In this document: positions 41,688-51,900 of the stretch, one piece after another
How positions within the stretch are numbered: the stretch's first letter is position 1
Layout of the letters: the number at the start of each line of letters is the position of its first letter
Source of the DNA: an uncultured Oscillospiraceae bacterium
Lineage (GTDB): Bacteria; Bacillota; Clostridia; Oscillospirales; Oscillospiraceae
Length of the DNA stretch: 64,000 nucleotides
Assembly: GCA_902478785.1 (NCBI GenBank)
Contig: CABSMJ010000009.1
Location: forward strand, 1 to 64,000
Direction: 5' to 3'
The notes under the pieces: model-generated
What the model saw: the letters and a program-made list of their open reading frames with translations, nothing else
The model's database searches: none
Told to the model about the DNA's origin: nothing
Position numbers and translations under genes: made by a program

Positions 41688-41721
41688 TTTCCCCAAATCA
41701 CTTGGAAAGAAGGTAAGGTTC

Positions 41722-43356
41722 ATGGAAATGACAGGTGCTGAGATTTTGGTGCAGGGACTGCTGCGTGAGAACGTGGACCAGCTGTTCGGCTATGCCGGCG
41801 CTACCATCTGCCCTCTGATGGACGCGCTGAAGGCCACGCCCCAGATTCACTACACACTGGTCCGCACAGAGCAGAACGCAGGCCATATGGCCTCCGGCTA
41901 CGCCCGGGTCACGGGAAAGGTAGGCGTATGCCTAGTGACCTCCGGCCCCGGTGCCACCAATCTCATCACCGGCATTGCCACAGCCTATATGGACTCCATT
42001 CCCATGGTGGCCATCACCGGCCAGGTGCCCTCCGGGCTGCTGGGCCGGGATATCTTCCAGGAGGTGGATATCACCACCGCGGTGTCCCCCTTCACCAAGC
42101 ACAACTATCTGGTCAAGGACGCCGCCCAGCTGCCGCAGATTTTGAAGGAGGCCTTTTATATCGCCTCCACCGGCCGACCCGGCCCGGTGCTTATCGACAT
42201 CCCCATCGACATCCAGGAGCAGAAGGTGGAGCACGTGATCTTCCCGGAGGAGGTTCAGATCCGCGGGTATCACCCCAGCATCCGGGGCAATGAAAAGCAG
42301 ATCCGGCGGGTGGCGGAGGTCATCTCCAAGGCCCGCCAGCCCCTGATCTGCGCCGGCGGCGGTGTGTGGCTGGCCCACGCCCGGGACGAACTGCTGGAGC
42401 TGGCCGAGCGCTACTCCATCCCCCTGGTCAAGACCATGATGGGCATTTCTCTGATGCCCACAGACCACCCTCTGAATATGGGCATGATCGGCGCCCACGG
42501 CAATGCCTGCGCCAACAAGGCACTGGTGAAGGCGGACCTGCTCATCATGGTGGGCTGCCGGGCGGCGGACCGGACCATCCTCTCCCCCAGTGAGATCCAG
42601 CGGCGCATGGCCACCATCCACATCGATGTGGACCCGGCGGAGATCGGCAAGAATATGGACGCCGCCATCCCCCTGGTGGGCGATGTGAAGGTCATTTTGC
42701 GCCAGCTGCTGGAGCTGGACGCCCCGGCGCCGGATTCCGAGGACTGGCGTAGACAGCTCAAGGAGTACCGCCAGGCGGAGCTGACTCGCACCTTCCCCCG
42801 GCGGGAGGGCTCCGTGTTCCCCGGCACGGTGCTCCGAGAGCTGGGCCGTCAGCTGGGAGACGACGCGGCGGTGTGCGTGGACGTGGGCCAGAATCAGATC
42901 TTTACCTGCAAGTATCTGCCCCAGAAGAAGGGGCGGCTGCTGACCAGCGGAGGCCTTGGCACCATGGGCTACGCCGTTCCGGCGGCCATCGGCGTCAAGA
43001 TCGCCCAGCCGGAGCGACAGGTGGTGGCCATCTGCGGCGACGGCTCCTTCCAGATGTCCATGAATGAGCTGGCGGCGGTCCGCTGCACCGGAATGGATCT
43101 GAAGATCCTGGTGTTCCAGAACCACACCCTGGGCCTGGTCCATCAGATCCAAAAGACCCCGCCCTATCACGGGCCGGTGGGCGTGGACCTGGAGGGGTCT
43201 CCGGACTTCACCGTAATCGCCTCCGCCTACGACATCCCCAGCTTAGTGCTGGATGACGAGGACCGGATCACCGAGACCCTGGAGCGTTTCCTGGGCACAA
43301 AGGGCAGCTGCATTTTGATCTGTGAGGTTCACCCGGATGTGGGGACCAATGACTAA
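41722..43356 (+). CDS. ilvB: acetolactate synthase large subunit
   Basis: The ATG at 41722 (MEMTGAEILVQGLLREN) gives 544 aa; a frame reaching upstream to 41605 runs through the attenuator and is not used. ThDP-dependent features are E50 (RTEQNAG), the FAD-associated middle domain and the ThDP motif CGDGSFQMSMNE. AHS condenses pyruvate to acetolactate, the first step to valine and leucine (or with 2-oxobutyrate to isoleucine). It is followed by the regulatory subunit gene after 15 bp. Confidence 0.95.
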   Translation: MEMTGAEILVQGLLRENVDQLFGYAGATICPLMDALKATPQIHYTLVRTEQNAGHMASGYARVTGKVGVCLVTSGPGATNLITGIATAYMDSIPMVAITGQVPSGLLGRDIFQEVDITTAVSPFTKHNYLVKDAAQLPQILKEAFYIASTGRPGPVLIDIPIDIQEQKVEHVIFPEEVQIRGYHPSIRGNEKQIRRVAEVISKARQPLICAGGGVWLAHARDELLELAERYSIPLVKTMMGISLMPTDHPLNMGMIGAHGNACANKALVKADLLIMVGCRAADRTILSPSEIQRRMATIHIDVDPAEIGKNMDAAIPLVGDVKVILRQLLELDAPAPDSEDWRRQLKEYRQAELTRTFPRREGSVFPGTVLRELGRQLGDDAAVCVDVGQNQIFTCKYLPQKKGRLLTSGGLGTMGYAVPAAIGVKIAQPERQVVAICGDGSFQMSMNELAAVRCTGMDLKILVFQNHTLGLVHQIQKTPPYHGPVGVDLEGSPDFTVIASAYDIPSLVLDDEDRITETLERFLGTKGSCILICEVHPDVGTND

Positions 43357-43371
43357 AGAGGAGGAGAGGAT

Positions 43372-43857
43372 ATGAAACAGACTATTTCCGTGCTGGTGGA
43401 GAACCGGGCGGGGGTTTTGAACCGCATCACCAGCCTCTTTTCCCGCCGGGCCTTCAATATCGACTCCCTGGCGGTGGGCGTCACCGACGACCCCTCTCTC
43501 TCCCGCATCACCATCATCGTAGACAACGGAAACAGCGTAGTGGAGCAGGTGGAAAAGCAGCTCAACAAGCTCATCGAGGTCATCAAGGTCCGCACCCTGG
43601 ACGAGAGCACCCTCATCGGCCGGGAGCTGATGCTCATCAAGGTCAGCGCCAACAAGGGCACCCGGGAGCAGATCATGACCATCTGCGGCATCTGCGGCGC
43701 CAAGGTGGCGGACATCTCTCCCACCTCCATGACCATGGAGCTTTCTGACACCTCCGAGCGGGTGAACACCTTCGAGGATATGATGCGGCCCTTCGGCATC
43801 CTGGAGGTGGCCCGCACCGGCATGCTGGCCCTGCAAAAGGGTCCGGGAAAGATCTGA
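43372..43857 (+). CDS. ilvN: acetolactate synthase small (regulatory) subunit
   Basis: This 161-aa protein begins MKQTISVLVENRAGVLNRIT, the ACT-domain start, with FNIDSLAVGVTDDPSLSRIT following. The C-terminal ALS-regulatory domain is present. It carries valine feedback sensitivity in this family. Its length is typical of IlvH/IlvN-type subunits. AGGAGGAGAGG lies just before the ATG. A strong terminator closes the operon. Confidence 0.95.
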   Translation: MKQTISVLVENRAGVLNRITSLFSRRAFNIDSLAVGVTDDPSLSRITIIVDNGNSVVEQVEKQLNKLIEVIKVRTLDESTLIGRELMLIKVSANKGTREQIMTICGICGAKVADISPTSMTMELSDTSERVNTFEDMMRPFGILEVARTGMLALQKGPGKI

Positions 43858-43880
43858 GCCCTGATACCGGAAATAAAAGA

Positions 43881-43916
43881 CCGGGAGACACACTTTGGTG
43901 TGTCTCCCGGTTTTTT
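43881..43916. terminator. bidirectional Rho-independent terminator
   Basis: CCGGGAGACACAC and GTGTGTCTCCCGG pair perfectly around TTTG; a T-run follows on the plus strand and an A-rich run precedes it. It lies between ilvN and the convergent pflB. Confidence 0.93.
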
Positions 43917-43935
43917 ACTGCGGAGAGGAAGCCTG

Positions 43936-46179
43936 TCAGACCGCGGTGTGGAAGGTCCGGCGGACCACTTCCTCCTGCTGCTCCCGGCTCAGGCGGTTGA
44001 AGTTCACCGCATAGCCGGAGACCCGGATGGTCAGGCTGGGGTACTTCTCCGGGTGGTCCATGGCGTCCAGCAGGGTCTCCCGGTGCAGCACGTTCACATT
44101 GAGATGGTGGGCGCCCTGGGAGAAATAGCCGTCCAGGATGGACACCAGGTTGGCTACCCGCTGGCTGTCATCCTTGCCCAGGGCCTCGGGAACGATGGTG
44201 AAGGTGTTGGACACGCCGTCCTGGCAGACGTTGCGGTAGGGGATCTTGGCCACGGAGTTGAGGCTGGCCAGAGCACCATTCACGTCCCGGCCGTGCATGG
44301 GATTGGCGCCGGGGGCGAAGGGCTCCCCGGCCTTGCGGCCGTCGGGGGTGGTGCCGGTCTTTTTGCCGTACATCACGTTGGAAGTGATGGTCAGGGCGGA
44401 GAGGGTGTGGATAGCGTTCCGGTACAGAGGGTGCTTTTTCAGTTCGGCGGAGAAGTAGGACACCAGCTCCACGGCGATGTCGTCCACCCGGTCGTCGTCA
44501 TTGCCGTACTTGGGGAAGTCCCCCTCGATGGCAAAGTCCACGGCGATGCCCGCCGCGTTGCGGATGGGACGGACCTTGGCGAACTTGATGGCGGAGAGGG
44601 AGTCGGCGGCGATGGAGAGGCCCGCCACACCGAAGGCCGCCAGCCGCTCTACCAGGGTGTCGTGAAGGGCCATCTGGCTGCTCTCATAGGCGTACTTGTC
44701 GTGCATATAGTGGATGATGTTGATGGTGTCCACATAGAGCTCCGCCACATAGGCCAATACCTTTTTATAGTTGCCCAGCACCTTGGGGTAGTCCAGTACC
44801 TCGTCCAAGTCGTGCTCGATGCCGGGGACCACCTCCATGCCCTTCTTCTCGTCCATGCCGCCGTTGATGGCGTAGAGCAGGCTCTTGGCCAGGTTGGCCC
44901 GGGCGCCGAAGAACTGCATCTGCTTGCCAACGGCCATGGCGGACACGCAGCAGGCGATGCAGTAATCGTCGCCGTACAGAGGCCGCATGAGCTCGTCGCT
45001 CTCATACTGGATGGAGTCGGTCTGGATGCTCATTTTGGAGCAGTAGTCCTTGAAGGCCTGGGGCAGGTTTTTGCTCCACAGCACGGTCAGGTTGGGCTCC
45101 GGGGCGGTGCCCAGATTGGTCAAGGTGTGGAGATAGCGGAAGGAGTTCTTGGTCACCAGGGTCCGGCCGTCCACGCCCATGCCGCCGATGGATTCGGTGA
45201 CCCAGGTGGGGTCGCCGCCGAAGAGCTCGTTGTACTCCGGGGTGCGCAGGTGGCGCACCAGGCGCAGCTTGATGACGAACTGGTCGATGAGCTCCTGGGC
45301 CCCCTCCTCGTCCAGCACGCCGTTGTCCAGGTCCCGCTGGATGTAGATGTCCAGGAAGGTGGCCGTGCGGCCCAGGGAGGTGGCGGCGCCGTTGTTCTCC
45401 TTGATGCCGGCAAGATAAGCCATGTACAGGTTCTGTACCGCCTCATGGGCATTTTCCGCCGGGCGGGTGATGTCGCAGCCGTACTTGGCGGCCATGGAGG
45501 CCATCTCCTCCAGAGCCCGGATCTGCATCTGGACCTCCTCCCGCAGGCGGATGCGCTCGTCGGTCATGGGGCCGTCCAGCATATCCAGGTCCTTGCGCTT
45601 TTCCTCGATGAGGAAGTCTGTGCCGTACAGAGGCACCCGGCGGTAGTCGCCTACGATGCGGCCCCGGCCGTAGGCGTCGGGCAGGCCGGTGAGCAGGCCC
45701 GCGGACCGGGCTAGGCGGGTGCGCTTGGGATAGGCGTCAAAGACGCCGTCGTTGTGGGTCTTGCGGTAGAGGCGGAAGTGCTTTTCCACCTCCGGGTCCA
45801 GGTGATAGCCGTACTGCTCCAGAGCGGAGGTGGCCATGCGCATGCCGCCGTAGAGGTTGACAATGCGCTTGAGGGGGGCATCGGTCTGCAGTCCCACGAT
45901 GACCTCGTTGTCCCGGTCAATGTAGCCGGGGGCGAAGTTGTCGATGCCGGAGACCACGTGGGTCTCCACGTCGATGATACCCTTCTGGATCTCCTCCAGG
46001 ATCAGCGCCTCCGCCTTCTCCCAGACCTTGGCGGTCTTGGGGGAGATGGGGGCCAGGAAACTGTCGTCTCCCTCGTAGGGGGTGTAGTTCTTCTGAATAA
46101 AGTTGCGCACATTCACCAGGTGGCGCCATTCGCCGGTGCGAAATCCCTTCCAAGCGGTGCAGTTGACATCAATGCTCAT
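43936..46179 (-). CDS. pflB: pyruvate formate-lyase
   Basis: The ATG at 46179 (MSIDVNCTAWKGF) is chosen over a long upstream extension. The 747-aa length is normal. The active-site pair C410-C411 lies in DDYCIACCVSAM, and the glycyl radical site is G722 in IRVSGYAVNF. PFL cleaves pyruvate with CoA to acetyl-CoA and formate. The radical is installed by PflA, whose gene lies directly upstream and overlaps pflB by 11 bp. The operon is under a ZTP riboswitch. Confidence 0.97.
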   Translation of the reverse strand: MSIDVNCTAWKGFRTGEWRHLVNVRNFIQKNYTPYEGDDSFLAPISPKTAKVWEKAEALILEEIQKGIIDVETHVVSGIDNFAPGYIDRDNEVIVGLQTDAPLKRIVNLYGGMRMATSALEQYGYHLDPEVEKHFRLYRKTHNDGVFDAYPKRTRLARSAGLLTGLPDAYGRGRIVGDYRRVPLYGTDFLIEEKRKDLDMLDGPMTDERIRLREEVQMQIRALEEMASMAAKYGCDITRPAENAHEAVQNLYMAYLAGIKENNGAATSLGRTATFLDIYIQRDLDNGVLDEEGAQELIDQFVIKLRLVRHLRTPEYNELFGGDPTWVTESIGGMGVDGRTLVTKNSFRYLHTLTNLGTAPEPNLTVLWSKNLPQAFKDYCSKMSIQTDSIQYESDELMRPLYGDDYCIACCVSAMAVGKQMQFFGARANLAKSLLYAINGGMDEKKGMEVVPGIEHDLDEVLDYPKVLGNYKKVLAYVAELYVDTINIIHYMHDKYAYESSQMALHDTLVERLAAFGVAGLSIAADSLSAIKFAKVRPIRNAAGIAVDFAIEGDFPKYGNDDDRVDDIAVELVSYFSAELKKHPLYRNAIHTLSALTITSNVMYGKKTGTTPDGRKAGEPFAPGANPMHGRDVNGALASLNSVAKIPYRNVCQDGVSNTFTIVPEALGKDDSQRVANLVSILDGYFSQGAHHLNVNVLHRETLLDAMDHPEKYPSLTIRVSGYAVNFNRLSREQQEEVVRRTFHTAV

Positions 46180-46915
46180 AGCTCCCATTCCTTTCCTGTT
46201 TTGTGCCCCGGCGGCAGATTTCATTGAGCCGCCGGTTCCATTTCTCCAATTTTGTTCCGTCCATAGGGAGAACGCCCTCCAGGGCGTAGGGGATGCCCAG
46301 CTTGCGGTACTTCTCCACTCCCATGGTGTGGTAGGGCAGTAGCTCCACCCGCTCCACCCCTGGAAGGGTGGCGATGTATTCGCCCAGGGCGGTGAGATGG
46401 TCCTCTCCATCCGTCAGGCCCGGCACCACCACATGGCGCACCCACATGGGCACGTTGGCCGCCTGCACCGCCTCCACAAAGGCCAGGGTGGCGTCCATGT
46501 CCCGGCCGGTGATGGTCCGGTAGCCCTGGGGGTCGAAGTGTTTGACGTCGTAGAGCACCAGGTCCGTGTGGGCTAAAATTTCCCCGTAATCTCCCAGCCC
46601 CACGCCCGAGGTGTCCAGACAGGTGTGGATTCCCTCTGCCTTGAGAAGCTTGAGGCACTCCAGCAAAAATTCCGGCTGTCCCAGAGGCTCGCCGCCGGAA
46701 AAGGTCACGCCGCCGGAGTCTCCGAAATAGGGGCGGAAGCGCACCAGTCGCCGGCACAGCTCCTGGGCGGAGATCTCCTGCCCGCCGCCCCGCTGGGTGT
46801 CCGGATTGTGGCAGTAGAGGCACCGCAGGGGGCAACCCTGAAGAAACACCACGGACCGGACGCCGGGCCCGTCCACCAGTCCCATGGACTCGATGGAGTG
46901 GATGCGTCCTGTCAT
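46169..46915 (-). CDS. pflA: pyruvate formate-lyase activating enzyme
   Basis: This 248-aa radical-SAM enzyme has CPLRCLYC near residues 28-35 (CxxxCxxC) and the GGVTFSGGEPLGQ segment that binds SAM. It generates the glycyl radical on PflB. The gene precedes pflB, the reverse of the E. coli order, and overlaps it by 11 bp. It starts about 29 nt downstream of the riboswitch terminator. Confidence 0.96.
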   Translation of the reverse strand: MTGRIHSIESMGLVDGPGVRSVVFLQGCPLRCLYCHNPDTQRGGGQEISAQELCRRLVRFRPYFGDSGGVTFSGGEPLGQPEFLLECLKLLKAEGIHTCLDTSGVGLGDYGEILAHTDLVLYDVKHFDPQGYRTITGRDMDATLAFVEAVQAANVPMWVRHVVVPGLTDGEDHLTALGEYIATLPGVERVELLPYHTMGVEKYRKLGIPYALEGVLPMDGTKLEKWNRRLNEICRRGTKQERNGSYEH

Positions 46916-46943
46916 ATTACCCTCCCTTCCGCCTGGAAAAGGG

Positions 46944-47044
46944 TATAAAAATACCGCCCAGGCACCTGAAAAAGTGTGCCCAGACGGTCGGCAATTCCGG
47001 TCTCATACTCCATGTGGTCCATCCACTTCCGTCAGTCATATGAG
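46944..47044 (-). promoter_or_regulatory. ZTP riboswitch (pfl motif) with terminator, upstream of pflAB
   Basis: On the minus strand, CTCATA (47044-47039) pairs with TATGAG (47008-47003) as P1. It encloses the conserved TGACTGACGG and a GTGG...CCAC hairpin with ATGGAG. After a short linker comes the class-defining segment CCGACCGTCTGGGCA (46991-46977). Its conserved part can form the pseudoknot with the P1-side ACGG. The same segment is the 5' arm of a 13-bp terminator stem (ACCGTCTGGGCAC with GTGCCTGGGCGGT, three G-U pairs), followed by ATTTTTAT. ZTP binding would hold the segment in the aptamer and prevent termination: an on-switch. Confidence 0.9.
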
Positions 47045-47052
47045 CCATTCTT

Positions 47053-47082
47053 ACCATACAACACCCTGCGGACAACTGTCAA
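47053..47082 (-). promoter_or_regulatory. promoter of the riboswitch-pflAB transcript
   Basis: On the minus strand, TTGACA (47082-47077), an 18-bp spacer and TATGGT (47058-47053) lie just before the riboswitch. Together with the plus-strand promoter at 47207 it accounts for the 390-bp gap between pflA and the next gene. Confidence 0.7.
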
Positions 47083-47206
47083 TGACGGCGTGATACGCTG
47101 CAAAAAATTCTCGCTTTTTAACGGAAAATTTACGGACAAAATGAGTTGTTTTAGCAAATCAAACGAAAAAACCGACACCGAGACGGGGAAAGGGGCCTTC
47201 GAGGCA

Positions 47207-47235
47207 TTGCTTTTTCCAGTGAAGGAGGGTATAGT
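47207..47235 (+). promoter_or_regulatory. promoter of the membrane-protein/three-repeat-protein pair
   Basis: TTGCTT (47207-47212), a 17-bp spacer and TATAGT (47230-47235) lie about 70 nt before the first gene. Confidence 0.55.
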
Positions 47236-47306
47236 TTGAGGTGGAAAATCCTGCCTGCTGCGGGAACTGCTTTGGAAAGAAATAAGAAAAAGAGGGAGCG
47301 TTTTTG

Positions 47307-48899
47307 ATGGAACCGAAAGTACAGAAAGAGCGGATCCGGGGCGTGCCCCGGCGCGGTGTGCTGCTGACGGTATCCGCTGTGCTGCTGATGGCGGGACCGG
47401 TGGTGAGCTGGATCTTGGGCAGAGTGGTGGAGAACTACTATTCCTCCATCCCGCTTTTCTACTGCCTGCTGGTCGTGGCCGGCGGCGTACTGCTGCTGAC
47501 GTCCCGGGGCAGGCGGGTCAACGATGCCGTCGGCGGCGCTCTGGCGCTGTTCGGTGCCGCCGTATTGGCCAATGGCGTGCTGATCCTGCTGGCCATGGCC
47601 GCTTGGGCAGTCTCTGCTCTGGGCACCTCCTGGAACAAGGTGCCTGGCTTTTTGCCGGAGAAGCTCCGGATGCCGGTGCTGAATCTGGTGGCTGCGGTGG
47701 TGCTTTTGCTGACCATCCTGCTGGATCTGCGGTATCGTATATCCCCTTTGTACCTGCTGCCCCGGGCGCTTTCCTTTGTGGGCGCGCTTTTACTGTGCGT
47801 TAATGTGGAGCCCCGGACCTATCTGCCCCAGAGCGCCCAGACCTGGGTGCCGGGGGAGAAGGGTGTGCGCTATCGCTCTGTCCCCAAAGCGGGCGCCCTG
47901 ACCATTTTGGGCGCGCTGTTCCTGGTGGGCGACGGGGTGGATCAGCTGATGCAGCTGTTCCGGAGTGACTCTTTTGCGGCGCCCCCCCTGGGACTGCTCT
48001 GGCCGCTGCTGGTGGCGGCGGCAGGCGTCATGCTGCTGCTGCGGACCAACCGGGAGCGGTGGACCCTGGTGGCCGCGGCGCTGCTGCTCGTCTGCCAGTT
48101 CCGGACCCTTATCATACTGCGGCAGGTGGGTCTCTATTCCGACTCCGGAGCAGTCATGGAGCAGATCCAGGCGGCGGCCCTGCTCTTCCTTGGGGTGCTG
48201 CTGATGCTGCTGGGAGCCGTGGGCTTTACCTGGAACCGGCCTGTGGGCAAGAGGCGGCAAGTGCCTTTGCTCAATGTCATCGCCGCGGTTTTGGCGGCCG
48301 TCAACGGGATCTGGGTCCTGGCCAGCCGGGTCCAATCCATGTTCGGGCTTGTGACCAGCCTGAACCTCAACATGATCCTGAACCTACTTCTGTATGCCCT
48401 GCTGCCCCTTGGGCTGGTGCTGGTGAACCTGGCCATGGAGGGCCGTCAGGCCCCGCCCAAGGCCTGGAAGGTGGACGGCGACAAGTACAGCCGGGGCTTC
48501 AAGGGCTTTGTGGGCAGCTTCTATACCAATGTGGGCGGCAAGCTGCAGCTGCTGGCCAAGATCAGCGGTGTGGTGTGCCTGATCCTGGGACTCCTGGGCG
48601 TTGTGATGATGCTTTTGAGCGTGCTGCTGTTGCTGCTGCAGCTCTTTGGCCTGCTCTCGCCCTACTTTGAGCCCCTGTCCCTGACCCTGAGCGGCCTCAT
48701 CGCCGTGGTCAGTGCGCTGCTCTTGGCAGTCAGCACCTGGCCTCTGTACGCTTTCGGCCAGATCGTGGCCGATCTCCACGCCATCCGCCAGGACGGCGTC
48801 CGTGCCTCCGGCACCGCAGGTGAGGCGGAGGGCACCGGCTCTGCCGCGCCCAAGGCCTCCGCTGCCCAGGAAAACCCAGACGAGCTGCCGGAGCTGTAA
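47307..48899 (+). CDS. polytopic membrane protein of unknown function
   Basis: The ATG at 47307 follows GAGGGAGCG; a TTG one codon upstream is also in frame. The 530-aa protein has roughly twelve hydrophobic segments, beginning with GVLLTVSAVLLMAGPVVSWI, and small basic loops. Residues about 387-430 form a soluble patch (PPKAWKVDGDKYSRGFKGFV). The last 40 residues are an acidic, Ala/Glu-rich tail. I recognise no transporter motif. It ends 12 bp before the 1080-aa gene and the two are surely co-transcribed, so a common complex at the membrane is likely. Confidence 0.8.
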   Translation: MEPKVQKERIRGVPRRGVLLTVSAVLLMAGPVVSWILGRVVENYYSSIPLFYCLLVVAGGVLLLTSRGRRVNDAVGGALALFGAAVLANGVLILLAMAAWAVSALGTSWNKVPGFLPEKLRMPVLNLVAAVVLLLTILLDLRYRISPLYLLPRALSFVGALLLCVNVEPRTYLPQSAQTWVPGEKGVRYRSVPKAGALTILGALFLVGDGVDQLMQLFRSDSFAAPPLGLLWPLLVAAAGVMLLLRTNRERWTLVAAALLLVCQFRTLIILRQVGLYSDSGAVMEQIQAAALLFLGVLLMLLGAVGFTWNRPVGKRRQVPLLNVIAAVLAAVNGIWVLASRVQSMFGLVTSLNLNMILNLLLYALLPLGLVLVNLAMEGRQAPPKAWKVDGDKYSRGFKGFVGSFYTNVGGKLQLLAKISGVVCLILGLLGVVMMLLSVLLLLLQLFGLLSPYFEPLSLTLSGLIAVVSALLLAVSTWPLYAFGQIVADLHAIRQDGVRASGTAGEAEGTGSAAPKASAAQENPDELPEL

Positions 48900-48911
48900 G
48901 GGGAGGCTGCC

Positions 48912-51900
48912 ATGAGTGATCGCTATATCCGGCGCTTTGCCCTGCCGGAGCGGCTGTATACGGCTTCCGCTCCGGTGGTGCTGGCGGCCGGCGTGCTGCT
49001 GGAGGACACCAGGACTCCCCGTCTGGTGGCCCAGCTGAAGTGGAAGAGCATCGCCCCCGGGACTCTGATCGCCCTGACCGTGGCGGTCAAGTGCCCGGAG
49101 GACACCGGGGAGACGGTGTTCACCTATTCCGATCTGCATATTGACCGGGGGCAGACCTTCGGCGTCTATACCGCTGTGGTCCTGCCCTGGGGCCCGCAGC
49201 GGACCATGGAGGTCCGTGCCCTGTCCGCCCTCTTTTCCGACGGCTCCGGCTGGACGGCGCCGGAGGATGCCCAGTGGGCGTCGCTGCCTGCTTTCGCGCC
49301 CCTTGCCCAGGCGGTGGCCCAGCCGGAGCTGCTGGCTCTGAGCGCCCTGCTGCCCCGGAACCGGTATGCCTTCCGCAGGGACCGGGGGCTGTGGTACTGC
49401 CCCTGCGGCGGCGTGAACCAGGAGGCGGAGGCGGTCTGCCACCGCTGTGGCTGCGCCCGGGAGGAGGCGGAGCGCCTGGCCACCGCCGAGGGGCTCCGGC
49501 AGGTGCTCCGGGAGCGGGAAGAGGAGCGGACTCGCCTGGCTCAGGAGGAGGCCCAGCGCCGGGAGGAGGCCCGGGCCCAGGCCGAGGCCCACAAGGAGGC
49601 CGCCCGGCAGAAGCTCTCCGGCATCAAGGCCCGGTTCCGCCTGGGCTCTGCTCCGGGAGAGCCGACCCAGGAAACCCCGGAGCCTCTGGCTCCCCAGGAG
49701 ACCGGAGAGACCGTTCCGGAGCCCCTGGAGGCGCCCGTTTCAGAGCCCCGGGAAGCATCTGCCCCGGTGGAGGGAGCGGACGCCGGTGCGCTGACGCCTG
49801 TGCCGGAGGAGGCGCTGGAGCCCCGGGAGGAAACTGCTCCCGTCCCGGCGGCCAAGCCCCGCCGGAAGAAGAAAAAGGCGTTGGGGATCGCCGCGGTGGT
49901 AGTGCTGCTGGCAGTGGCAGGGTTCTTGCTCCTGCCCCGGCTGCTGGGCGGTACGGATGCTGGCTTTGGCATCAGCCCCGCCCGGGAGCTCCATGTCACC
50001 GCCCCCGGCGACGGGGAGACCGTAATCCTCACCGTGGAGGAGGACCAGGAGGGCGTGTGCACCGTCTCGCCGGAGCTGGTCCGCCAGCAGATCCCGGGAG
50101 TGGAGTATATGAATCTGGACGGCGTGCCCGACATGGGGGACGACATCGACCCTTATCTCATCAACAGCTTCCAGATGGCCATACTGGTGACCAGCCGGGG
50201 CCAGTACGGCTCTGAGGGGGAGTGGGGCTCCTTTGACGCCAACCGTGACCCCAATAGTCCCCTGTGCCTGCTGCTCTATGACAGCAACTTCCACCTGATG
50301 GGCCACGCCGTAGGCGCGCCGGAAGCGGCGGGAGACGGACAGTGGCAGCTGGAGGTGACGCTGTGTGACTATGACTTCACGGCCCTCTATGAGGAGCAGC
50401 TCTCCGAATTTGAAGCCCAGCGGGCGGAGACCTTTGCCAACTACATCGCCCCGGAGGACATCCAGGACTCCGGCGCCAAGTATTTCCTCACCGGCTACAA
50501 CACCGGCCGGGGGCCCACATTGCTGCCCGGGGATGCCCAGACCTATCACCTCTGGGCCCAGTACACCTCGCCCTATGTGGAAAAGCACTGCCGGGAGATG
50601 GACCGGCTCCAGGACCGGCTGCCCCGGGATGACCGGTGGCGGTGCTTCTTGTTCCTGGATGAGGACTATCAGCTGCTGGGCTACACCATGCTGGACTCCA
50701 CAGGCGGCGGCGGTCAGGCCGCCAACACGGAGCTTACGCCCCTTGGCACCGTGGAGCTGATCGTGGAGGAGAACAGCGACGGAAACTGCGAGTTTACGGA
50801 GGAGAAGCTGCGGCAGATCGTGCCGGAGATGGAATTTTTCAACTTCGAGGGCTTCGTGCCGGATCTGAGCGGCGATGTGAAGGCCTATGTGACCGACAGC
50901 CTCCACATGGCCTGGCTGGTGACCTCCCAGGGCCGGGAGCGGGGCGGACACTCCTCCGCCACCTGGAACCTCTCGGAGGATCACCTCTTCACGCTGCTGC
51001 TTTACAGCGACTTCACCACCTTGTGCGGCTACTTCGTGGGCGCCCCGGAGGACCTGGGGGGAGGCCGGTGGCGCATGGAGATCACCCTGTGTGACTATGA
51101 CTTCACCGCCCTCTACGAAGAGCAGGCTGCAGGCTACACCGCCGCCCCCCAGTTGCCGGAGATCGCCCAGGAGGATATCGCTTCCTGCGGCGCGGCTTAT
51201 TACATCGAGCCGGTGAGCCAGCTCTCCGGCAGCGATGACTTCACCAACCGGGTGCGGCTCCAGAGCCTGTGGAGCCGGGCCACATCTCCCTATATCAGCC
51301 GGTTCCGCCGTTCTATCACCGATTTGCCCAACGCGGTCCGGTGGGCCACGGCGGAGCGGCCCTGCGACTATCTTTTACTGAACAGCTCCGGGCAGTACAT
51401 GGGCTATGTGACCGTCACCGACGGGGAGCGGGTAGCCGGGATGCACTTCACCTTCCCCTCGAGGCTTTCCGCTTACGACGGCACGGTCTCACTGGACCTG
51501 ACGGCGGAGGGGGAGTACTGCCCCCTGACACTGGAGCAGGTGAAAAAGGTGGTGCCCCAGACCCGGTCCATGGAGTTCCGGGGGATGCCCAATTTGGGCG
51601 GCGTGGGGGAGTATCTGAAGGTCAGCGACCAGATGGCCTGGCTGGTGGCCTCCGGTGGCACCCGTACCATGAACCAGACCTCCGGGCGGTTCTCTGTCCA
51701 GGACGGAAAAGCCCCGTTCCGGGCCCTGCTTTTGTACAGCAGCCCCACCACCCTCTGCGGCTATTACATCGGGACGCCCAGCCATGTGGGCGGGAATACC
51801 TGGCGCATGGACATCGTGCTGTGCGACTATGACTTCTCCAGCCTCTATGAAGGGCAGAAAAAGGCATTTGACCAAACTGCCCTGCCCAAGTACATTGCCC

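Noticed and set aside
41402..41721. T-box riboswitch upstream of ilvB
   Set aside because: No T-box antiterminator sequence or specifier loop is seen; the leader peptide and terminator explain the region.
43900..45714. 604-aa plus-strand frame opposite pflB
   Set aside because: pflB is complete with its active-site and radical residues; the opposite frame is a GC-rich shadow.
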